Below the pieces are notes generated by a model, which was not told the DNA's origin, made no database searches, and saw only the letters and a program-made list of their open reading frames with translations. Shown here one piece after another: positions 44,068 through 55,244 of a DNA stretch of 64,000 nucleotides. Source of the stretch: Caulobacter sp. FWC26 (GTDB lineage Bacteria; Pseudomonadota; Alphaproteobacteria; Caulobacterales; Caulobacteraceae); assembly GCF_002742645.2 (NCBI RefSeq), contig NZ_CP033875.1, forward strand, positions 2,210,001 to 2,274,000, read 5' to 3'. Every line of letters starts with the position of its first letter. Positions within the stretch are counted from its first letter, which is position 1. Both the position numbers and the translations under genes were made by a program.

Positions 44068-45393
44068 TTGGCGGTTGACGCCCGGATCCTGATTGTGGCG
44101 CGCGACGATGTTCGCGCAGGGCCGCTGGCCGAGGGGCTGGACCGGCTGGGCTGGCGCACGATCACCGCCCGCGGTCCTTACGCGGCGTTGGCGGCCCTAG
44201 GCGATCTGCCGATCGAGGCCGTGATCGTCGATCTGGCCAGCGCCGGTCCCGAAACCCAGACCCTGGCGCGCCGCCTGAAGGCCGCTGTCGCGCCGCGTCG
44301 CCTTCCGGTCATCGCGATCAGCGAACCGGACGCCGATTTCCGCAACCAAGCGTTCGACCTGACGCTCTCGCCGCCCCTCCATCCGTCGCAAGCGGCGCTG
44401 CGTCTCGAATCGCTGGTCCGCACCGCCATCGCCGAGGAAGAGTTCGAGCTTCGCCTTGAGACCTTCGGTGAACGCGGCCGTCGCCTGGACCTGCCCGAGC
44501 CCTCCGACGCTCCCTATCGCATCCTGTCGGTTGGCGAGCCCGCGCCGCAGTTCCTGGCCTTGTCCAACGCCCTGCAGGCCAGCGGCGCCGAGGTGGTCGG
44601 CGCGTTTACGGCCTATACCGCCTTCGACTATCTGCACGAGCGGCCGTTCGACTCGGTGGTGCTATGGGCGGGCGATAGCCAGCAGGAAGCCCTGTCGATC
44701 GCCGCCGGCATGCGGCGCAACACCCGCCTGTTCCACATTCCGGCCCTGCTGTACCTGAAGGCCGAAAGCTATGTGACCATGTCGGAGGCCTTCCATCGAG
44801 GGGTGTCCGACGTCGCCTCGCCCGAAACGCCGGAAGGCGAGACGGCGATGCGGGTCATGGAACTGGCCCGCAGCTTCCGTCGCGGCGAGGCCATTCGCGG
44901 CGCACTGGAAAAGGCGCGCAGCTCGGGGCTGATGGACGCCGCCACCGGCCTGTTCACCCGCGACCTTTTCGCCGCCCATCTGGCGCGGCTGGCCAGCGCG
45001 GCGCGAGAGCGCTCCCGCCCCCTGTCGATCTGCGTCCTGCGCATCGCCGACAAGCCTGAAGCCGTGTGGGCGCGCCAGAACGGCTGGCTCGACAGGGCCA
45101 TCCCGCAGATCGGCTCGATGGTGGGGCGTCTGGTCCGGGTCGAGGACACTGCGGCGCGCCTGGCCACCGAGGTGTTCGCACTCGCCCTGCCCGCGACCAA
45201 TCAGAGCGCCGCCCGCGCCGCCGCCGAGCGGATCGCCGCCGTCATCGGCTGCACCGCCTTCGATGCGGGTGAAGATCGCGCACCCTTCGTCTGCGAGTTT
45301 GACATTGGCGTGGCCGAGGTCCAGCCCGGCGAAGGCGCGGTAAAGGCCCTGGAAAGGGCCGCATCCGCCGCGCTCAAGCGGGAAGCCAGCTAA
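44068..45393 (+). CDS. popA: PopA, cyclic-di-GMP effector with degenerate GGDEF domain
   Basis: 441 residues: two receiver-like domains (about 1-130 and 150-275) and a GGDEF-type domain (about 285-440). Asp55 in AVIVDLAS matches the PopA phosphoacceptor, and Arg357/Asp360 in RLVRVED form an intact RxxD I-site at the position known from Caulobacter crescentus PopA. The catalytic GGDEF is ATEVF (366-370), so it should bind but not make c-di-GMP. In Caulobacter PopA recruits the CtrA replication regulator to the old pole for ClpXP degradation. The TTG start at 44068, with GGAGG 5 bases upstream, gives numbering that agrees exactly with D55 and R357. Confidence 0.93.
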   Translation: MAVDARILIVARDDVRAGPLAEGLDRLGWRTITARGPYAALAALGDLPIEAVIVDLASAGPETQTLARRLKAAVAPRRLPVIAISEPDADFRNQAFDLTLSPPLHPSQAALRLESLVRTAIAEEEFELRLETFGERGRRLDLPEPSDAPYRILSVGEPAPQFLALSNALQASGAEVVGAFTAYTAFDYLHERPFDSVVLWAGDSQQEALSIAAGMRRNTRLFHIPALLYLKAESYVTMSEAFHRGVSDVASPETPEGETAMRVMELARSFRRGEAIRGALEKARSSGLMDAATGLFTRDLFAAHLARLASAARERSRPLSICVLRIADKPEAVWARQNGWLDRAIPQIGSMVGRLVRVEDTAARLATEVFALALPATNQSAARAAAERIAAVIGCTAFDAGEDRAPFVCEFDIGVAEVQPGEGAVKALERAASAALKREAS

Positions 45394-45473
45394 AGCTTGA
45401 CGCTTGGGGCGCAACGGCAAGCGCCCTATATGGAACACGTCCTGTAGCGGACAGTGTTGCCCGGGAGCCCGCC

Positions 45474-46118
45474 ATGAGCCAGCCGCAAGCCATGATCATC
45501 GACGTCGTGGCCGACGTCGTCTGTCCCTGGTGCTACCTGGGCTGGCGTCGGCTGAAGTCGGCGATCGCCCTGCGTCCGGACCTCAAGGCCCAACTGATCT
45601 GGCGTCCGTATCAACTGGACCCGACGCTCCCCGAGGAAGGCGTCGACCGTAAGGCCTACATGGCCCAGAAGTTCAAGGACCCGGACAAGCTGAAGGCTGT
45701 CCACACCGCTCTGGTGGAAGGCGGCGCCGAGGAAGGCATCGCGTTCAACTTCGAGGCCATCGCTCTCACGCCCAACACCAACGCCGCCCATCGCCTGATC
45801 CGTTGGGCCCTGACGGCCGGCGTGCAGGACGAGGTCGTCGAAGCCCTGTTCAAGGGCTATTTCGAACAGGGCCTCGACATCGGTGACCCCGTCGTTCTGG
45901 GCGATATCGCCGAGGCGGCCGGGATGGAGCGTTTGGTCGTGCTGCAACTGCTCTCTGAGGGGGCCGACAAGGAGGCCGTGGCGCGTGAGCACGCTATGGC
46001 CGTCCAAGGCGGCGTGACGGGCGTGCCGTTCGCCATCTTCGCCGGCAAGGTCGCCGTCGTCGGAGCCGAGTCGCCTGAGCGGATCGCCCAGGCGATCGAT
46101 CAGGCCCTGGCGGCTTAG
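45474..46118 (+). CDS. DsbA-family thioredoxin-like protein (FrnE-like)
   Basis: 214-residue thioredoxin-fold protein with redox motif CPWC (Cys17, Cys20) right after the first strand, and no signal peptide. LIRWALTAGVQDEVVEALFKGYFEQGLDI and GVTGVPFAIF (cis-proline Val-Pro) fit the FrnE subfamily of cytoplasmic DsbA-like oxidoreductases. Its role is probably stress-related thiol exchange. It lies 80 bases after popA; CGGGAG lies before the ATG. A terminator shared with mfd follows. Confidence 0.87.
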   Translation: MSQPQAMIIDVVADVVCPWCYLGWRRLKSAIALRPDLKAQLIWRPYQLDPTLPEEGVDRKAYMAQKFKDPDKLKAVHTALVEGGAEEGIAFNFEAIALTPNTNAAHRLIRWALTAGVQDEVVEALFKGYFEQGLDIGDPVVLGDIAEAAGMERLVVLQLLSEGADKEAVAREHAMAVQGGVTGVPFAIFAGKVAVVGAESPERIAQAIDQALAA

Positions 46119-46120
46119 AC

Positions 46121-46144
46121 ATCCTCCCCCCAGCGGGGGAGGAT
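46121..46144. terminator. bidirectional terminator between dsbA-like and mfd genes
   Basis: Perfect 10-base arms ATCCTCCCCC and GGGGGAGGAT with loop CAGC, in the 31 bases between convergent stops. It is followed by TT on the plus strand. Confidence 0.75.
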
Positions 46145-46149
46145 TTGGG

Positions 46150-49100
46150 TCACCCCTTCGCCAGCTTGGCCAGGACCGTCAGGATCTTCTCGGCCGCGTC
46201 GAGGCGCTGGGCGGGTGTTTCCCACTCGCCCTTGATGACGACCTTCTGGTCGGGGCGCACCTTCCAGATCAGGCTGTTCTTGGCGACGTGCTGCATCAGC
46301 CCCAGCGGGTTGGCGTAGTTGTCGCCTCGGAAACTGGCCACCGCACCCTTGGGGCCGACGTCGATCTTGGCGACATTGGCCTCGCGGCACAGGCCCTTGA
46401 TGGCCACGACCTTCAGCAAAGAGTCGGTTTCAGGCGGCAGCGGTCCGAAGCGGTCGATCATCTCGGCGGCCAAGGCTTCGCGGTCGGCGGCCTGCTCGGC
46501 CTCGGAAAGGCGGCGATAGAGCGACAGGCGCACATTGAGGTCCGGAACATAGTCGTCCGGGATCATCACGGCCGCGCCGGTGTTGATCTGCGGCGACCAG
46601 CCGCGATCCTCCAGCAAGGCTTCCTGACCCTGACGCTGCTTGAGCTCGGCGACGGCGTCCTCCAGCATCTGCTGGTAGAGCTCGACGCCGATTTCCTTGA
46701 TGTGGCCGCTCTGTTCGTCGCCCAGCAAGTTGCCGCCGCCACGCTGATCGAGGTCGTGGCTGGCCAGTTGGAAGCCGGCGCCCAGGCTGTCGAGCGACTG
46801 CAGCACCTGCAGGCGCTTCTCAGCGGACAAGGTCAGAGACTTCTCGACCGGCGTGGTCAGATAGGCATAGGCGCGGGCCTTGGAACGGCCAACGCGTCCG
46901 CGGATTTGATACAGCTGAGCCAGGCCGAACATGTCGGCGCGGTGGACGATCAGGGTGTTGGCCGACGGAATGTCCAGACCGCTCTCGACGATGGTCGTGG
47001 CGAGCAGCACGTCGTACTGGCCCTCATAGAAGGCCGTCATCACGTCTTCCAACTGGGTGGCCGCCATCTGGCCATGGCCGACAACGTACTTCACCTCAGG
47101 CACCTGGGTGCGGAGGAACTTCTCGATATCCTCCAGGTCCTTGATGCGCGGCACCACGTAATAGGACTGGCCGCCGCGATACTTCTCGCGCAGCAGGGCC
47201 TCGCGCAGGGTCACCGGGTCGAACGGGCTGATGTAGGTTCGCACCGCCAGGCGATCCACCGGCGGGGTGGCTATGATCGACATCTCGCGGATGCCGCTCA
47301 GAGCCATCTGCAGGGTGCGCGGGATCGGCGTGGCGGTCAGGGTCAGCATGTGCACGTCGGCGCGAAGCTCTTTCAGCTTCTCCTTGTGCTTGACCCCAAA
47401 GTGCTGCTCCTCGTCGACGATCACGAGGCCCAGATCCTTGAAGGCCACCTGCTTGGACAGGATGGCGTGGGTGCCGACCACGATCTCGAACTGGCCGTTG
47501 GCGAGGCCTTCGCGGGTATCGGCGGCCTCCTTGCCGGTGACTAGGCGCGACAGGCGCGTGACCTTGACCGGCCAGCCTTGGAAGCGGTCCTTGAACGTCT
47601 TGTAGTGCTGGCGGGCCAGCAGCGTCGTCGGGCAGACGACCGCGACCTGCTTGCCGCTCATCGCCACCACCAAGGCCGCGCGCAGGGCCACTTCCGTCTT
47701 GCCGAAGCCGACGTCGCCGCAGATCAGGCGGTCCATCGGTTTGCCGGACGACAGGTCCTCCAACACATCGTGGATGGCGCTGAGCTGGTCGTCCGTCTCC
47801 TCGTATGGGAAGCGGGCGCAGAACTCGTCGAACACACCCGACGGCGGATCTGTCTCTTCGACGGTCTTTAGCTGGCGGGCGGCGGCGATCTGGATCAGCC
47901 CCTCGGCCATGACCCGCAAGCGTTCCTTGGCTTTCGCCTTGCGGCCCTGCCAGGCCGCGCCGCCCAGCTTGTCCAATTGCACGTTCTCGGCGTCGGCCGC
48001 GCCGTAGCGGGTCAAAAGGTCGATGTTCTCGACCGGCAGATAGAGCTTGGCCTCACCGCCGTAGAGCAGGTCCAGGCAGTCGTGCGGCGCGCCTTGGACG
48101 TCGAGGGTCTTCAAACCTTCATAGCGGCCGATGCCGTGGTCGATGTGGACGACGAGATCACCCGGCGTCAGGGCGCTGGCTTCGGCCAGGAAGTTGGCGG
48201 CGCGGCGCTTCTTGCGCGGACGGGCCAGGCGGTCGCCGAGGATATCAGTCTCGGAAATGACCGCGAGACTGTCGGTCTCGAAGCCGTGATCCAGCGGCAG
48301 CACGACCCGCTGAGGGACCTTGGGGTCATTGGCCTTGGCCGCCTGCCAGTAGCCGGCATAGGGAATCTTCTTCAGGCCGTGGTCGGCCAACATGGTTCCC
48401 AGGCGTTCCGACGAGCCCTCAGACCACGAGGCGAACAGCACCCGCTTGCCCTCCGCCGCCAATTTCTTGGCGTGGTCGGCGGTGGCCTCGAACAGGTTGA
48501 CGCTGTCTTGCGCGCGCTCGGCGGCGAAAACCCGACCAAGCTTGGCGCCCAGGTCGACGACATCCAGGCCCTGCGGCTGGAAGGGGGTGAAGCGCCGATG
48601 GGGACGATCAGAGAGCTCGCGCTCCCATTCCTCGGCGGTCAGGTAGAGAGCCTCGGGCGCCAGCGGGCGGTAGGCCGACTTGCGATCGGCGCTAGCGCGG
48701 GCGTCATAGGCGTCCTGGATCATGGCCAGACGTTCGTCGCGGGCCTCGGTGGCCTGGTTGTCGACACCGATCAGCGACCCGGCGGGCAAATAGTCGAAAA
48801 GCGTCGACATCCGCTCGTAGAACAGCGGCAGCCAATGCTCTAGGCCGGCGCGACGGCCGCCCTCGCTGACGGCGGCGTACAGCGGATCATCCCCCGGCGC
48901 GCCGAACTCGGCGACATAGCCCTTGCGGAAGCGCGAAATCCCATCGGCGTCGAGCAGGGCCTCGCTGACAGGCAGGAGGTCGATCTCCTTCAACTGCCGG
49001 GTCGAACGCTGGGTCTCGGGATCGAAGGCGCGGATGCTCTCCAGCGTGTCGCCGAACAGATCGAGGCGCACTGGCTCCTCGGAGGCCGGCGGATAGACGT

Positions 49101-49632
49101 CGATCACCCCGCCCCGGATCGCGAACTCGCCGCGCTCCGACACAGTAGACGCGCGCGTATAGCCGTTGACGGCGAAATAGCGCTCAAGGTCTTTGATATC
49201 GACATTGGCGCCGACCTTGGCGGAGTAGGAAGCGCGCAGAAGCACATCCTTGGACGGCACGCGCTGCAGCAGCGCGGGCGCGGCGACCACCAGGATGGCG
49301 GCCTTGCTCTCGCCAAGACCACGCGCCAGCCGAGATAGCGTCGCCATGCGGGTGGCCGAAACGCCCGAGGAAGGGCCGATCCGGTCGTAAGGCAGGCAGT
49401 CCCATGACGGAAACAGCACCGCCTCGATCTCGGGCGCGAAGAACTTCAGCGCGTCGATGAAGGCGCCGGCGCGGGCGGTGTCGCGCGCGACGAAGGCGGT
49501 CAGACCGCCGCGCGCCCGGGCGATGTCGGCCATGACCAGGGCGTCGAAGCCCTCAGGCGCGCCGGCCAGGGTCAGGCCGCCCGCGGCCTTGGCGATCTGC
49601 TTGGCGTCGTAGCTCATAGGGTTAGGCGCCAT
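46150..49632 (-). CDS. mfd: transcription-repair coupling factor Mfd
   Basis: 1160-residue translocase that removes stalled RNA polymerase and recruits UvrA. In order: UvrB-like N-terminal domains (FPSWDCLPYDR, TVSERGEFAIRGGVIDVYP), RNA polymerase interaction domain (LVVHIDHGIGRYEGL), helicase motifs ICGDVGFGKTEVAL (Walker A), IVDEEQHFG, LTLTATPIPRTL, and the TRG and RecG-like part with QLYQIRGRVGRSK. The C-terminal TRCF domain ends at residue 1160. Length is normal for the family. Start ATG at 49632 overlaps sdhE by 11 bases; an ATG at 49617 gives a protein five residues shorter without overlap. Confidence 0.97.
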   Translation of the reverse strand: MAPNPMSYDAKQIAKAAGGLTLAGAPEGFDALVMADIARARGGLTAFVARDTARAGAFIDALKFFAPEIEAVLFPSWDCLPYDRIGPSSGVSATRMATLSRLARGLGESKAAILVVAAPALLQRVPSKDVLLRASYSAKVGANVDIKDLERYFAVNGYTRASTVSERGEFAIRGGVIDVYPPASEEPVRLDLFGDTLESIRAFDPETQRSTRQLKEIDLLPVSEALLDADGISRFRKGYVAEFGAPGDDPLYAAVSEGGRRAGLEHWLPLFYERMSTLFDYLPAGSLIGVDNQATEARDERLAMIQDAYDARASADRKSAYRPLAPEALYLTAEEWERELSDRPHRRFTPFQPQGLDVVDLGAKLGRVFAAERAQDSVNLFEATADHAKKLAAEGKRVLFASWSEGSSERLGTMLADHGLKKIPYAGYWQAAKANDPKVPQRVVLPLDHGFETDSLAVISETDILGDRLARPRKKRRAANFLAEASALTPGDLVVHIDHGIGRYEGLKTLDVQGAPHDCLDLLYGGEAKLYLPVENIDLLTRYGAADAENVQLDKLGGAAWQGRKAKAKERLRVMAEGLIQIAAARQLKTVEETDPPSGVFDEFCARFPYEETDDQLSAIHDVLEDLSSGKPMDRLICGDVGFGKTEVALRAALVVAMSGKQVAVVCPTTLLARQHYKTFKDRFQGWPVKVTRLSRLVTGKEAADTREGLANGQFEIVVGTHAILSKQVAFKDLGLVIVDEEQHFGVKHKEKLKELRADVHMLTLTATPIPRTLQMALSGIREMSIIATPPVDRLAVRTYISPFDPVTLREALLREKYRGGQSYYVVPRIKDLEDIEKFLRTQVPEVKYVVGHGQMAATQLEDVMTAFYEGQYDVLLATTIVESGLDIPSANTLIVHRADMFGLAQLYQIRGRVGRSKARAYAYLTTPVEKSLTLSAEKRLQVLQSLDSLGAGFQLASHDLDQRGGGNLLGDEQSGHIKEIGVELYQQMLEDAVAELKQRQGQEALLEDRGWSPQINTGAAVMIPDDYVPDLNVRLSLYRRLSEAEQAADREALAAEMIDRFGPLPPETDSLLKVVAIKGLCREANVAKIDVGPKGAVASFRGDNYANPLGLMQHVAKNSLIWKVRPDQKVVIKGEWETPAQRLDAAEKILTVLAKLAKG

Positions 49633-49915
49633 CTCCGGCCGGGCGCGAAGCGTGCGCCTCGAACCTGAACGCCCGGATCATCGCCATGACGTCAGTTTCA
49701 AATTCCGCCGGCGTCGGCTCCTGTCCCACGATCCAGGCGTAGATCTCGCGATCCGACTGTTCGAGCAGGGTTTCGAGCGTGTCGAACTGCTCGGCCGACA
49801 GGTTCGGCCCATGGGTGTCCGCGAACGGCCCCAGGATGAGGTCCGCTTCGCGAAAGCCGCGGTGCCAGGCGCGGAAACGAAGGCGTCGAAGGCGGGAGTC
49901 GTGGTCGATGGTCAT
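49622..49915 (-). CDS. sdhE: FAD assembly factor SdhE
   Basis: 97 residues. RLRRLRFRAWHRGFREADLILGPFAD contains the RGxxE motif (HRGFREAD at 17-24) through which SdhE promotes covalent FAD attachment to the succinate dehydrogenase flavoprotein. LETLLEQSDREIYAWIVG is the second conserved block. The ATG at 49915 begins MTIDHDSRLRR; an ATG at 49972 in frame adds 19 residues. The 3' end overlaps mfd by 11 bases, a neighbour often seen in alphaproteobacteria. Confidence 0.9.
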   Translation of the reverse strand: MTIDHDSRLRRLRFRAWHRGFREADLILGPFADTHGPNLSAEQFDTLETLLEQSDREIYAWIVGQEPTPAEFETDVMAMIRAFRFEAHASRPAGDGA

Positions 49916-49938
49916 GTGCGGGCGGATATAGAGCGGCG

Positions 49939-50652
49939 TCAGGGCTTGCGCCACTCCATGATCACGTACCATGGGGCACGTCGGTACCTGTCAGCACGCG
50001 ACGGATCGCCGCCGGAGGGCGCGGGCTCGTCGAAGTGGGTCAGGATAAGACCCTGCGCCAGGAACCACTGCATGTAGTCCTTCAGCGGCCGGTGCCAGTT
50101 GATGATCCGAATGCCGCGCCATTCTTCCCACTTGGCGCGGGGCTCCAGATAGCGGTCCATCGCGAAGTATTTCGGGCGCCCCATAAGATCCCGCTGCCAG
50201 CCGTCACGCGCGCGGGCGCTGGAAAAGCCTGTCAGGTTGGCGACCAGGAGGGTCCCGCCCGGCCTGAGCACCCGGGCCATCTCGGCGATGGCGCGATCGG
50301 CCCCCTCGATGTCGATCAACGAAAGGCACGCCACGACGAGATCAAACGTCCCGTCGGTGAAGGTCAGGTCTTCGGCGCGCCCCTCGACATAGGTGCCGTC
50401 CGGATCGCGGACCCGCGCCGCTTCCAGCAACTCGACCGTCGGATCCAGCCCGACCGGATCAAAGCCTTCAGCGCGCAGAATCCGACAGAAACGCCCTTCC
50501 CCGCAGCCCACATCCAGCGCCCGGCCGCCGTTCAAGCGACGCAGACGCGCGATCATCGGCGCATCGAGAACATAGCGCCGACCGTAATCGCCCTGCTCGC
50601 CCATGTCGGCGATCCAGGCCTTGGCGGAGTTTTTCCAACCCCCGTCGTTCAT
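49939..50652 (-). CDS. class I SAM-dependent methyltransferase
   Basis: 237 residues. Motif I ALDVGCGEGRFCRIL (45-59), acidic GLDPTVELLE, FTDGTFDLVVACLSL and ARVLRPGGTLLVANLTG are those of ubiquinone/menaquinone-type small-molecule methyltransferases. The N-terminal MNDGGWKNSAKAWIADMG and C-terminal WYVIMEWRKP are specific to an uncharacterised subgroup. Substrate unknown. It is divergent from the DEAD-box helicase gene across 142 bases. Confidence 0.78.
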   Translation of the reverse strand: MNDGGWKNSAKAWIADMGEQGDYGRRYVLDAPMIARLRRLNGGRALDVGCGEGRFCRILRAEGFDPVGLDPTVELLEAARVRDPDGTYVEGRAEDLTFTDGTFDLVVACLSLIDIEGADRAIAEMARVLRPGGTLLVANLTGFSSARARDGWQRDLMGRPKYFAMDRYLEPRAKWEEWRGIRIINWHRPLKDYMQWFLAQGLILTHFDEPAPSGGDPSRADRYRRAPWYVIMEWRKP

Positions 50653-50684
50653 CTTTCGAATACTCCGCTACGCCTTCCCGACGA

Positions 50685-50712
50685 TTGACTTTGCCGACTT
50701 TCGGCCTATTTA
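50685..50712 (+). promoter_or_regulatory. candidate promoter of the DEAD-box helicase
   Basis: TTGACT (50685-50690), 16-base spacer and TATTTA (50707-50712), in the divergent region. The -10 is only a half match. The helicase start follows 82 bases later, leaving room for a leader. Confidence 0.35.
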
Positions 50713-50794
50713 TCCCCAGCTTCGGAGCAGGTCTGGCGAATCCGCGCCGCCCGCTCGCCCAAGCACGGGCGGCTCCGAGCAGACCAGCGTGTAA

Positions 50795-52339
<1,545 letters not shown>

Positions 52340-52365
52340 TCGGTCAGACCCTATCGAAGATCACG

Positions 52366-52394
52366 AAGGCGCCGGGCCATTGTCCGGCGCCTTT
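52366..52394. terminator. terminator of the DEAD-box helicase gene
   Basis: AAGGCGCCGG (52366-52375) and CCGGCGCCTT (52384-52393) with an 8-base loop, followed by TTGT. It lies in the 73 bases between convergent genes and could serve both. Confidence 0.75.
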
Positions 52395-52412
52395 GTCGTG
52401 AGTTCGCGAGAC

Positions 52413-53564
52413 CTAAAGCGCCGCATCGACGAAGGCGAGCAGATCGCTCAGGTCGGGCTTGAAGGCGAACTTGAAGCCCCGCCGCAGGCGGCTGAGCAAT
52501 GGCGCCTCGCCGATCGGACAAGGCGAGGCGCAGACATAGCCGCGCCATTCGACACCGACCTGGCGGCAGGCCGCCCTCACCCATTGGCTGGTGAAGTTAG
52601 CCGGCTGGATCTCGATCACGCGCGCGCCCTGCGGCAGGAACACGGCGTTGGCCAGAGCCGCGCCGCTGGCTCCGACCACGATCTGCGCGTCGCGCATCAA
52701 GGCGACTTGCTGGCGTGCGCTCAGCGTTTCGGGACGCACGATCGTAAACCCGCGGGCCGTCAACGCTTGCTCGAACGCGGCCTCTCCGACCATTACCCGC
52801 ATCGACTGGCCGCGCCGGGAGAGATAGACGCGCCGCGCACCAGCGCCTGGCGGCGCGTTGGCGACAACCCGCTCGGCCAAGATCGCCAGCAGGCCATTGG
52901 GGTGGTGCAGGAAGTGATCCATGCTGGTGGCGAACGTCGCCCGCCCCAGCCGAACAACCGGCGCCTCGATCTCCTGGAGCAGGACCCTAGGCGCGGACAG
53001 GGCGATCAGTTCTCGCTGCCAAGTGGTCAGGCGCGGCGCCAGAAGCGGAACGCCGTCCAGCAGCCCGGCCTGCTCCAGCGCAAGCAGCGACGACAGAGCG
53101 TCGATGACAAAGTGGCCGTAGTTGAAGCCGGCGCCCCAGGGCAGGAACACCGCGCCGCTCTCGGCAAACGGGGCGCTCTCTGGCGGAACAAGCCTGCGTC
53201 CGTTTAAGGAAATGCCCGGGATCGCCGACAGATCGGCGGAGCCATGGCGCGCCTCGCCGATCGTGGCGTTATAGAGCGCGCCGTCGGTTCCAATCACCGC
53301 GCCAAAGCTCGGATACCACCAGCACGGCCCGACTGCGCACAACGCCGGAACGTTGACGGGCGGCGGCGAGGACAGCGCGTAGGGCCAGGCGGGCGCCGCC
53401 GGACCGCCCAGCAGCCCGGGCGGCGCGCCGTCCGAAGCGTCGTGCTCCAGCGCCCAGGCCACACCTGTACCCCCTTGGGCGAAGTGTTCGCGCAGGGCGT
53501 CCGGCAGCATCGGCGGCAGGTCGCGCGCCTCGATGATAGGGCGCAGGGAAATCGGCGCGGTCAT
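52413..53564 (-). CDS. glycosyltransferase family 61 protein
   Basis: 383 residues. The GT61 (DUF563) signatures are AGFNYGHFVIDALSSLLAL (about 144-162) and VGASGAALANAVFLPQGARVIEI (split: VGASGAALAN and FLPQGARVIEI near 300-320). RRVYLSRRG and MRDAQIVVG are also conserved. These enzymes transfer sugars such as xylose, arabinose or GlcNAc to glycans in plants, and unknown sugars to polysaccharides in bacteria. Acceptor not predictable here. Convergent with the helicase; downstream of and same strand as the aldehyde dehydrogenase, 33 bases apart. Confidence 0.8.
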   Translation of the reverse strand: MTAPISLRPIIEARDLPPMLPDALREHFAQGGTGVAWALEHDASDGAPPGLLGGPAAPAWPYALSSPPPVNVPALCAVGPCWWYPSFGAVIGTDGALYNATIGEARHGSADLSAIPGISLNGRRLVPPESAPFAESGAVFLPWGAGFNYGHFVIDALSSLLALEQAGLLDGVPLLAPRLTTWQRELIALSAPRVLLQEIEAPVVRLGRATFATSMDHFLHHPNGLLAILAERVVANAPPGAGARRVYLSRRGQSMRVMVGEAAFEQALTARGFTIVRPETLSARQQVALMRDAQIVVGASGAALANAVFLPQGARVIEIQPANFTSQWVRAACRQVGVEWRGYVCASPCPIGEAPLLSRLRRGFKFAFKPDLSDLLAFVDAAL

Positions 53565-53596
53565 GGCCCGCTTGGAGCATGCCGCGCCGCAGTTGG

Positions 53597-55054
53597 CTAC
53601 TTCTTGATCTGCCCGGCGAGATACTTGCGGATGCCCTCGCCGTAGGGCGGCCTCAGGCCCAGCATCGGGGCGATGTCCTTCTTGAGCTGCTGGAACACAG
53701 CCTTGCGGTGGCTAAATTCGCGGAAGCCGTCATGGCCGTGATAGGCGCCCATCCCCGCCGGACCAATCCCGCCGAACGGCAGGTCTTCCTGGGCGACGTG
53801 GAAGATCACGTCGTTGACGGTGACGCCGCCACTTGTGGTGCGTTCCAGAACCCGGTCCTTCTCGACCTCGTCGGTCCCGAACCAATAGAGCGCCAGCGGC
53901 CGATCATGCGCGTTCACGTAGTCCACCGCGTCGTCGACGGTCTTGTAGCTCTTCACCGGCAGGACGGGACCGAAGATCTCCTCCTGCATCACCTTCATGT
54001 CGTCGGTGGGATCGATGATCAGCGTCGGCGGGATCTTGCGATGCTCCTGTTGGGACAGGTCCTCGCCGGCGGGGTTGATTTCAATGACCCGCGCGCCCTT
54101 GGCGCGGGCGTCGTCGACATAGCCCTTCACGCGGTCATAGTGCCGCTGGGCGACCACGGCGGTGTAGTCGGGATTATCCTTGATCGTCGGGAAGTAGCGG
54201 CTGACGGCGGCCTGGGCTTCCTTGACGAAGCTCTCGACGTCTTCCTGCGGGGCCAGGACGTAGTCGGGCGCCAGGCAGATCTGGCCAGCGTTCAGGGTCT
54301 TGCCGTTCATGATCCGCGCCGCCGCCGTGGCCATGTCGGCGCCGCGCGAGAGGATCACGGGGCTCTTGCCGCCCAGTTCCAGCGTGACGGGCACCAGATT
54401 CTCGGCCGCAGCCCGCATCACGTGCTTGGCCACCGAGGTCGCCCCAGTGAACACCAAGTGGTCAAAGGCGAGTCCCGAGAAGGCCTGACCCACTTCGGGG
54501 CCGCCAACGAACACGGCGACTTCCTCCTCGTTGAACGCCTTGGCGAACATCGCCTTGAGCAGTTCGGACGTCGCCGGCGTATATTCCGACGGCTTGATCA
54601 TGGCGCGATTACCGGCGGCGAAGACGCCCGCCAGCGGCGCGAAAGTCAGATTGACGGGGAAGTTCCAGGGGCTGATCACGCCCACCACGCCCTTGGGCTG
54701 CCATTGAACCGTCGCCTTGGCGCCGAACAGTCCCAGGATCGCCGGCGTCGTCTTGCGCTTCTCGGGCTTCATCCACTTAGCGACATGGTCGCGCGCGTGT
54801 TTCAGCGGCCCGATCGATCCCGCCACGTCAGTTAGGGCGGTCGCCTCGGGTGAGCGGGCGCCGAAGTCCTCGTTGACCGCCTTGGCGATCTCGGCCTGGT
54901 GGCCGACCAAGAGGTCAATGCATCGGTTCAACCAGTCAATTCGCGTCTCGGCGCTGGGCGGCCCAGCGCGCAGGTGCGCGGCTTTTTGGCGGTTGAGGAC
55001 ATCGTTCATCGCCGCCTTGTGCGCTTCGAACGACAGGTTCACCGGTGCGTTCAT
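53597..55054 (-). CDS. coniferyl-aldehyde-type dehydrogenase
   Basis: 485-residue NAD(P)-dependent aldehyde dehydrogenase. VQWQPKGVVGVISPWNFPVN, the NAD loop FTGATSVAKHVM, general base Glu226 in LELGGKSPV and nucleophile Cys260 in NAGQICLAPDYV are intact. EEIFGPVLPV and PFGGIGPAGMGAYHG follow. The NFPV, CLAPDYV and GMGAYHG variants define the coniferyl aldehyde dehydrogenase branch (short class 3-like ALDH). It oxidises lignin-derived or fatty aldehydes. ATG at 55054 begins MNAPVNLSFE; an ATG at 55141 adds 29 residues. Confidence 0.9.
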   Translation of the reverse strand: MNAPVNLSFEAHKAAMNDVLNRQKAAHLRAGPPSAETRIDWLNRCIDLLVGHQAEIAKAVNEDFGARSPEATALTDVAGSIGPLKHARDHVAKWMKPEKRKTTPAILGLFGAKATVQWQPKGVVGVISPWNFPVNLTFAPLAGVFAAGNRAMIKPSEYTPATSELLKAMFAKAFNEEEVAVFVGGPEVGQAFSGLAFDHLVFTGATSVAKHVMRAAAENLVPVTLELGGKSPVILSRGADMATAAARIMNGKTLNAGQICLAPDYVLAPQEDVESFVKEAQAAVSRYFPTIKDNPDYTAVVAQRHYDRVKGYVDDARAKGARVIEINPAGEDLSQQEHRKIPPTLIIDPTDDMKVMQEEIFGPVLPVKSYKTVDDAVDYVNAHDRPLALYWFGTDEVEKDRVLERTTSGGVTVNDVIFHVAQEDLPFGGIGPAGMGAYHGHDGFREFSHRKAVFQQLKKDIAPMLGLRPPYGEGIRKYLAGQIKK

Positions 55055-55244
55055 GGCTCGTCGCTCCTCCAACGTCCGGCCCACTGGCGCGGAACTCATC
55101 TTATCATTGATCACAATGGGCGAGGCGGCGGCTCGACGCAAGCGAACGTCGTTCGCCTTAACGCATCGTAAGAACTCTGCCCGCTACTATGAAGCTCCAA
55201 GCGATCGACGATGCCGCGAGTGGGCGTCGACGGGGGAAGAGAAC

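Noticed and set aside
46288..47544. Plus-strand open frame of 418 codons inside mfd
   Set aside because: Antisense to clear Mfd helicase motifs; composition is typical of high-GC shadow frames.
55160..55180. CtrA box (TTAA-N7-TTAA) before dgcB
   Set aside because: Only TTAA-N7-TAAG is present, two mismatches in the second half, so it is below a credible match.
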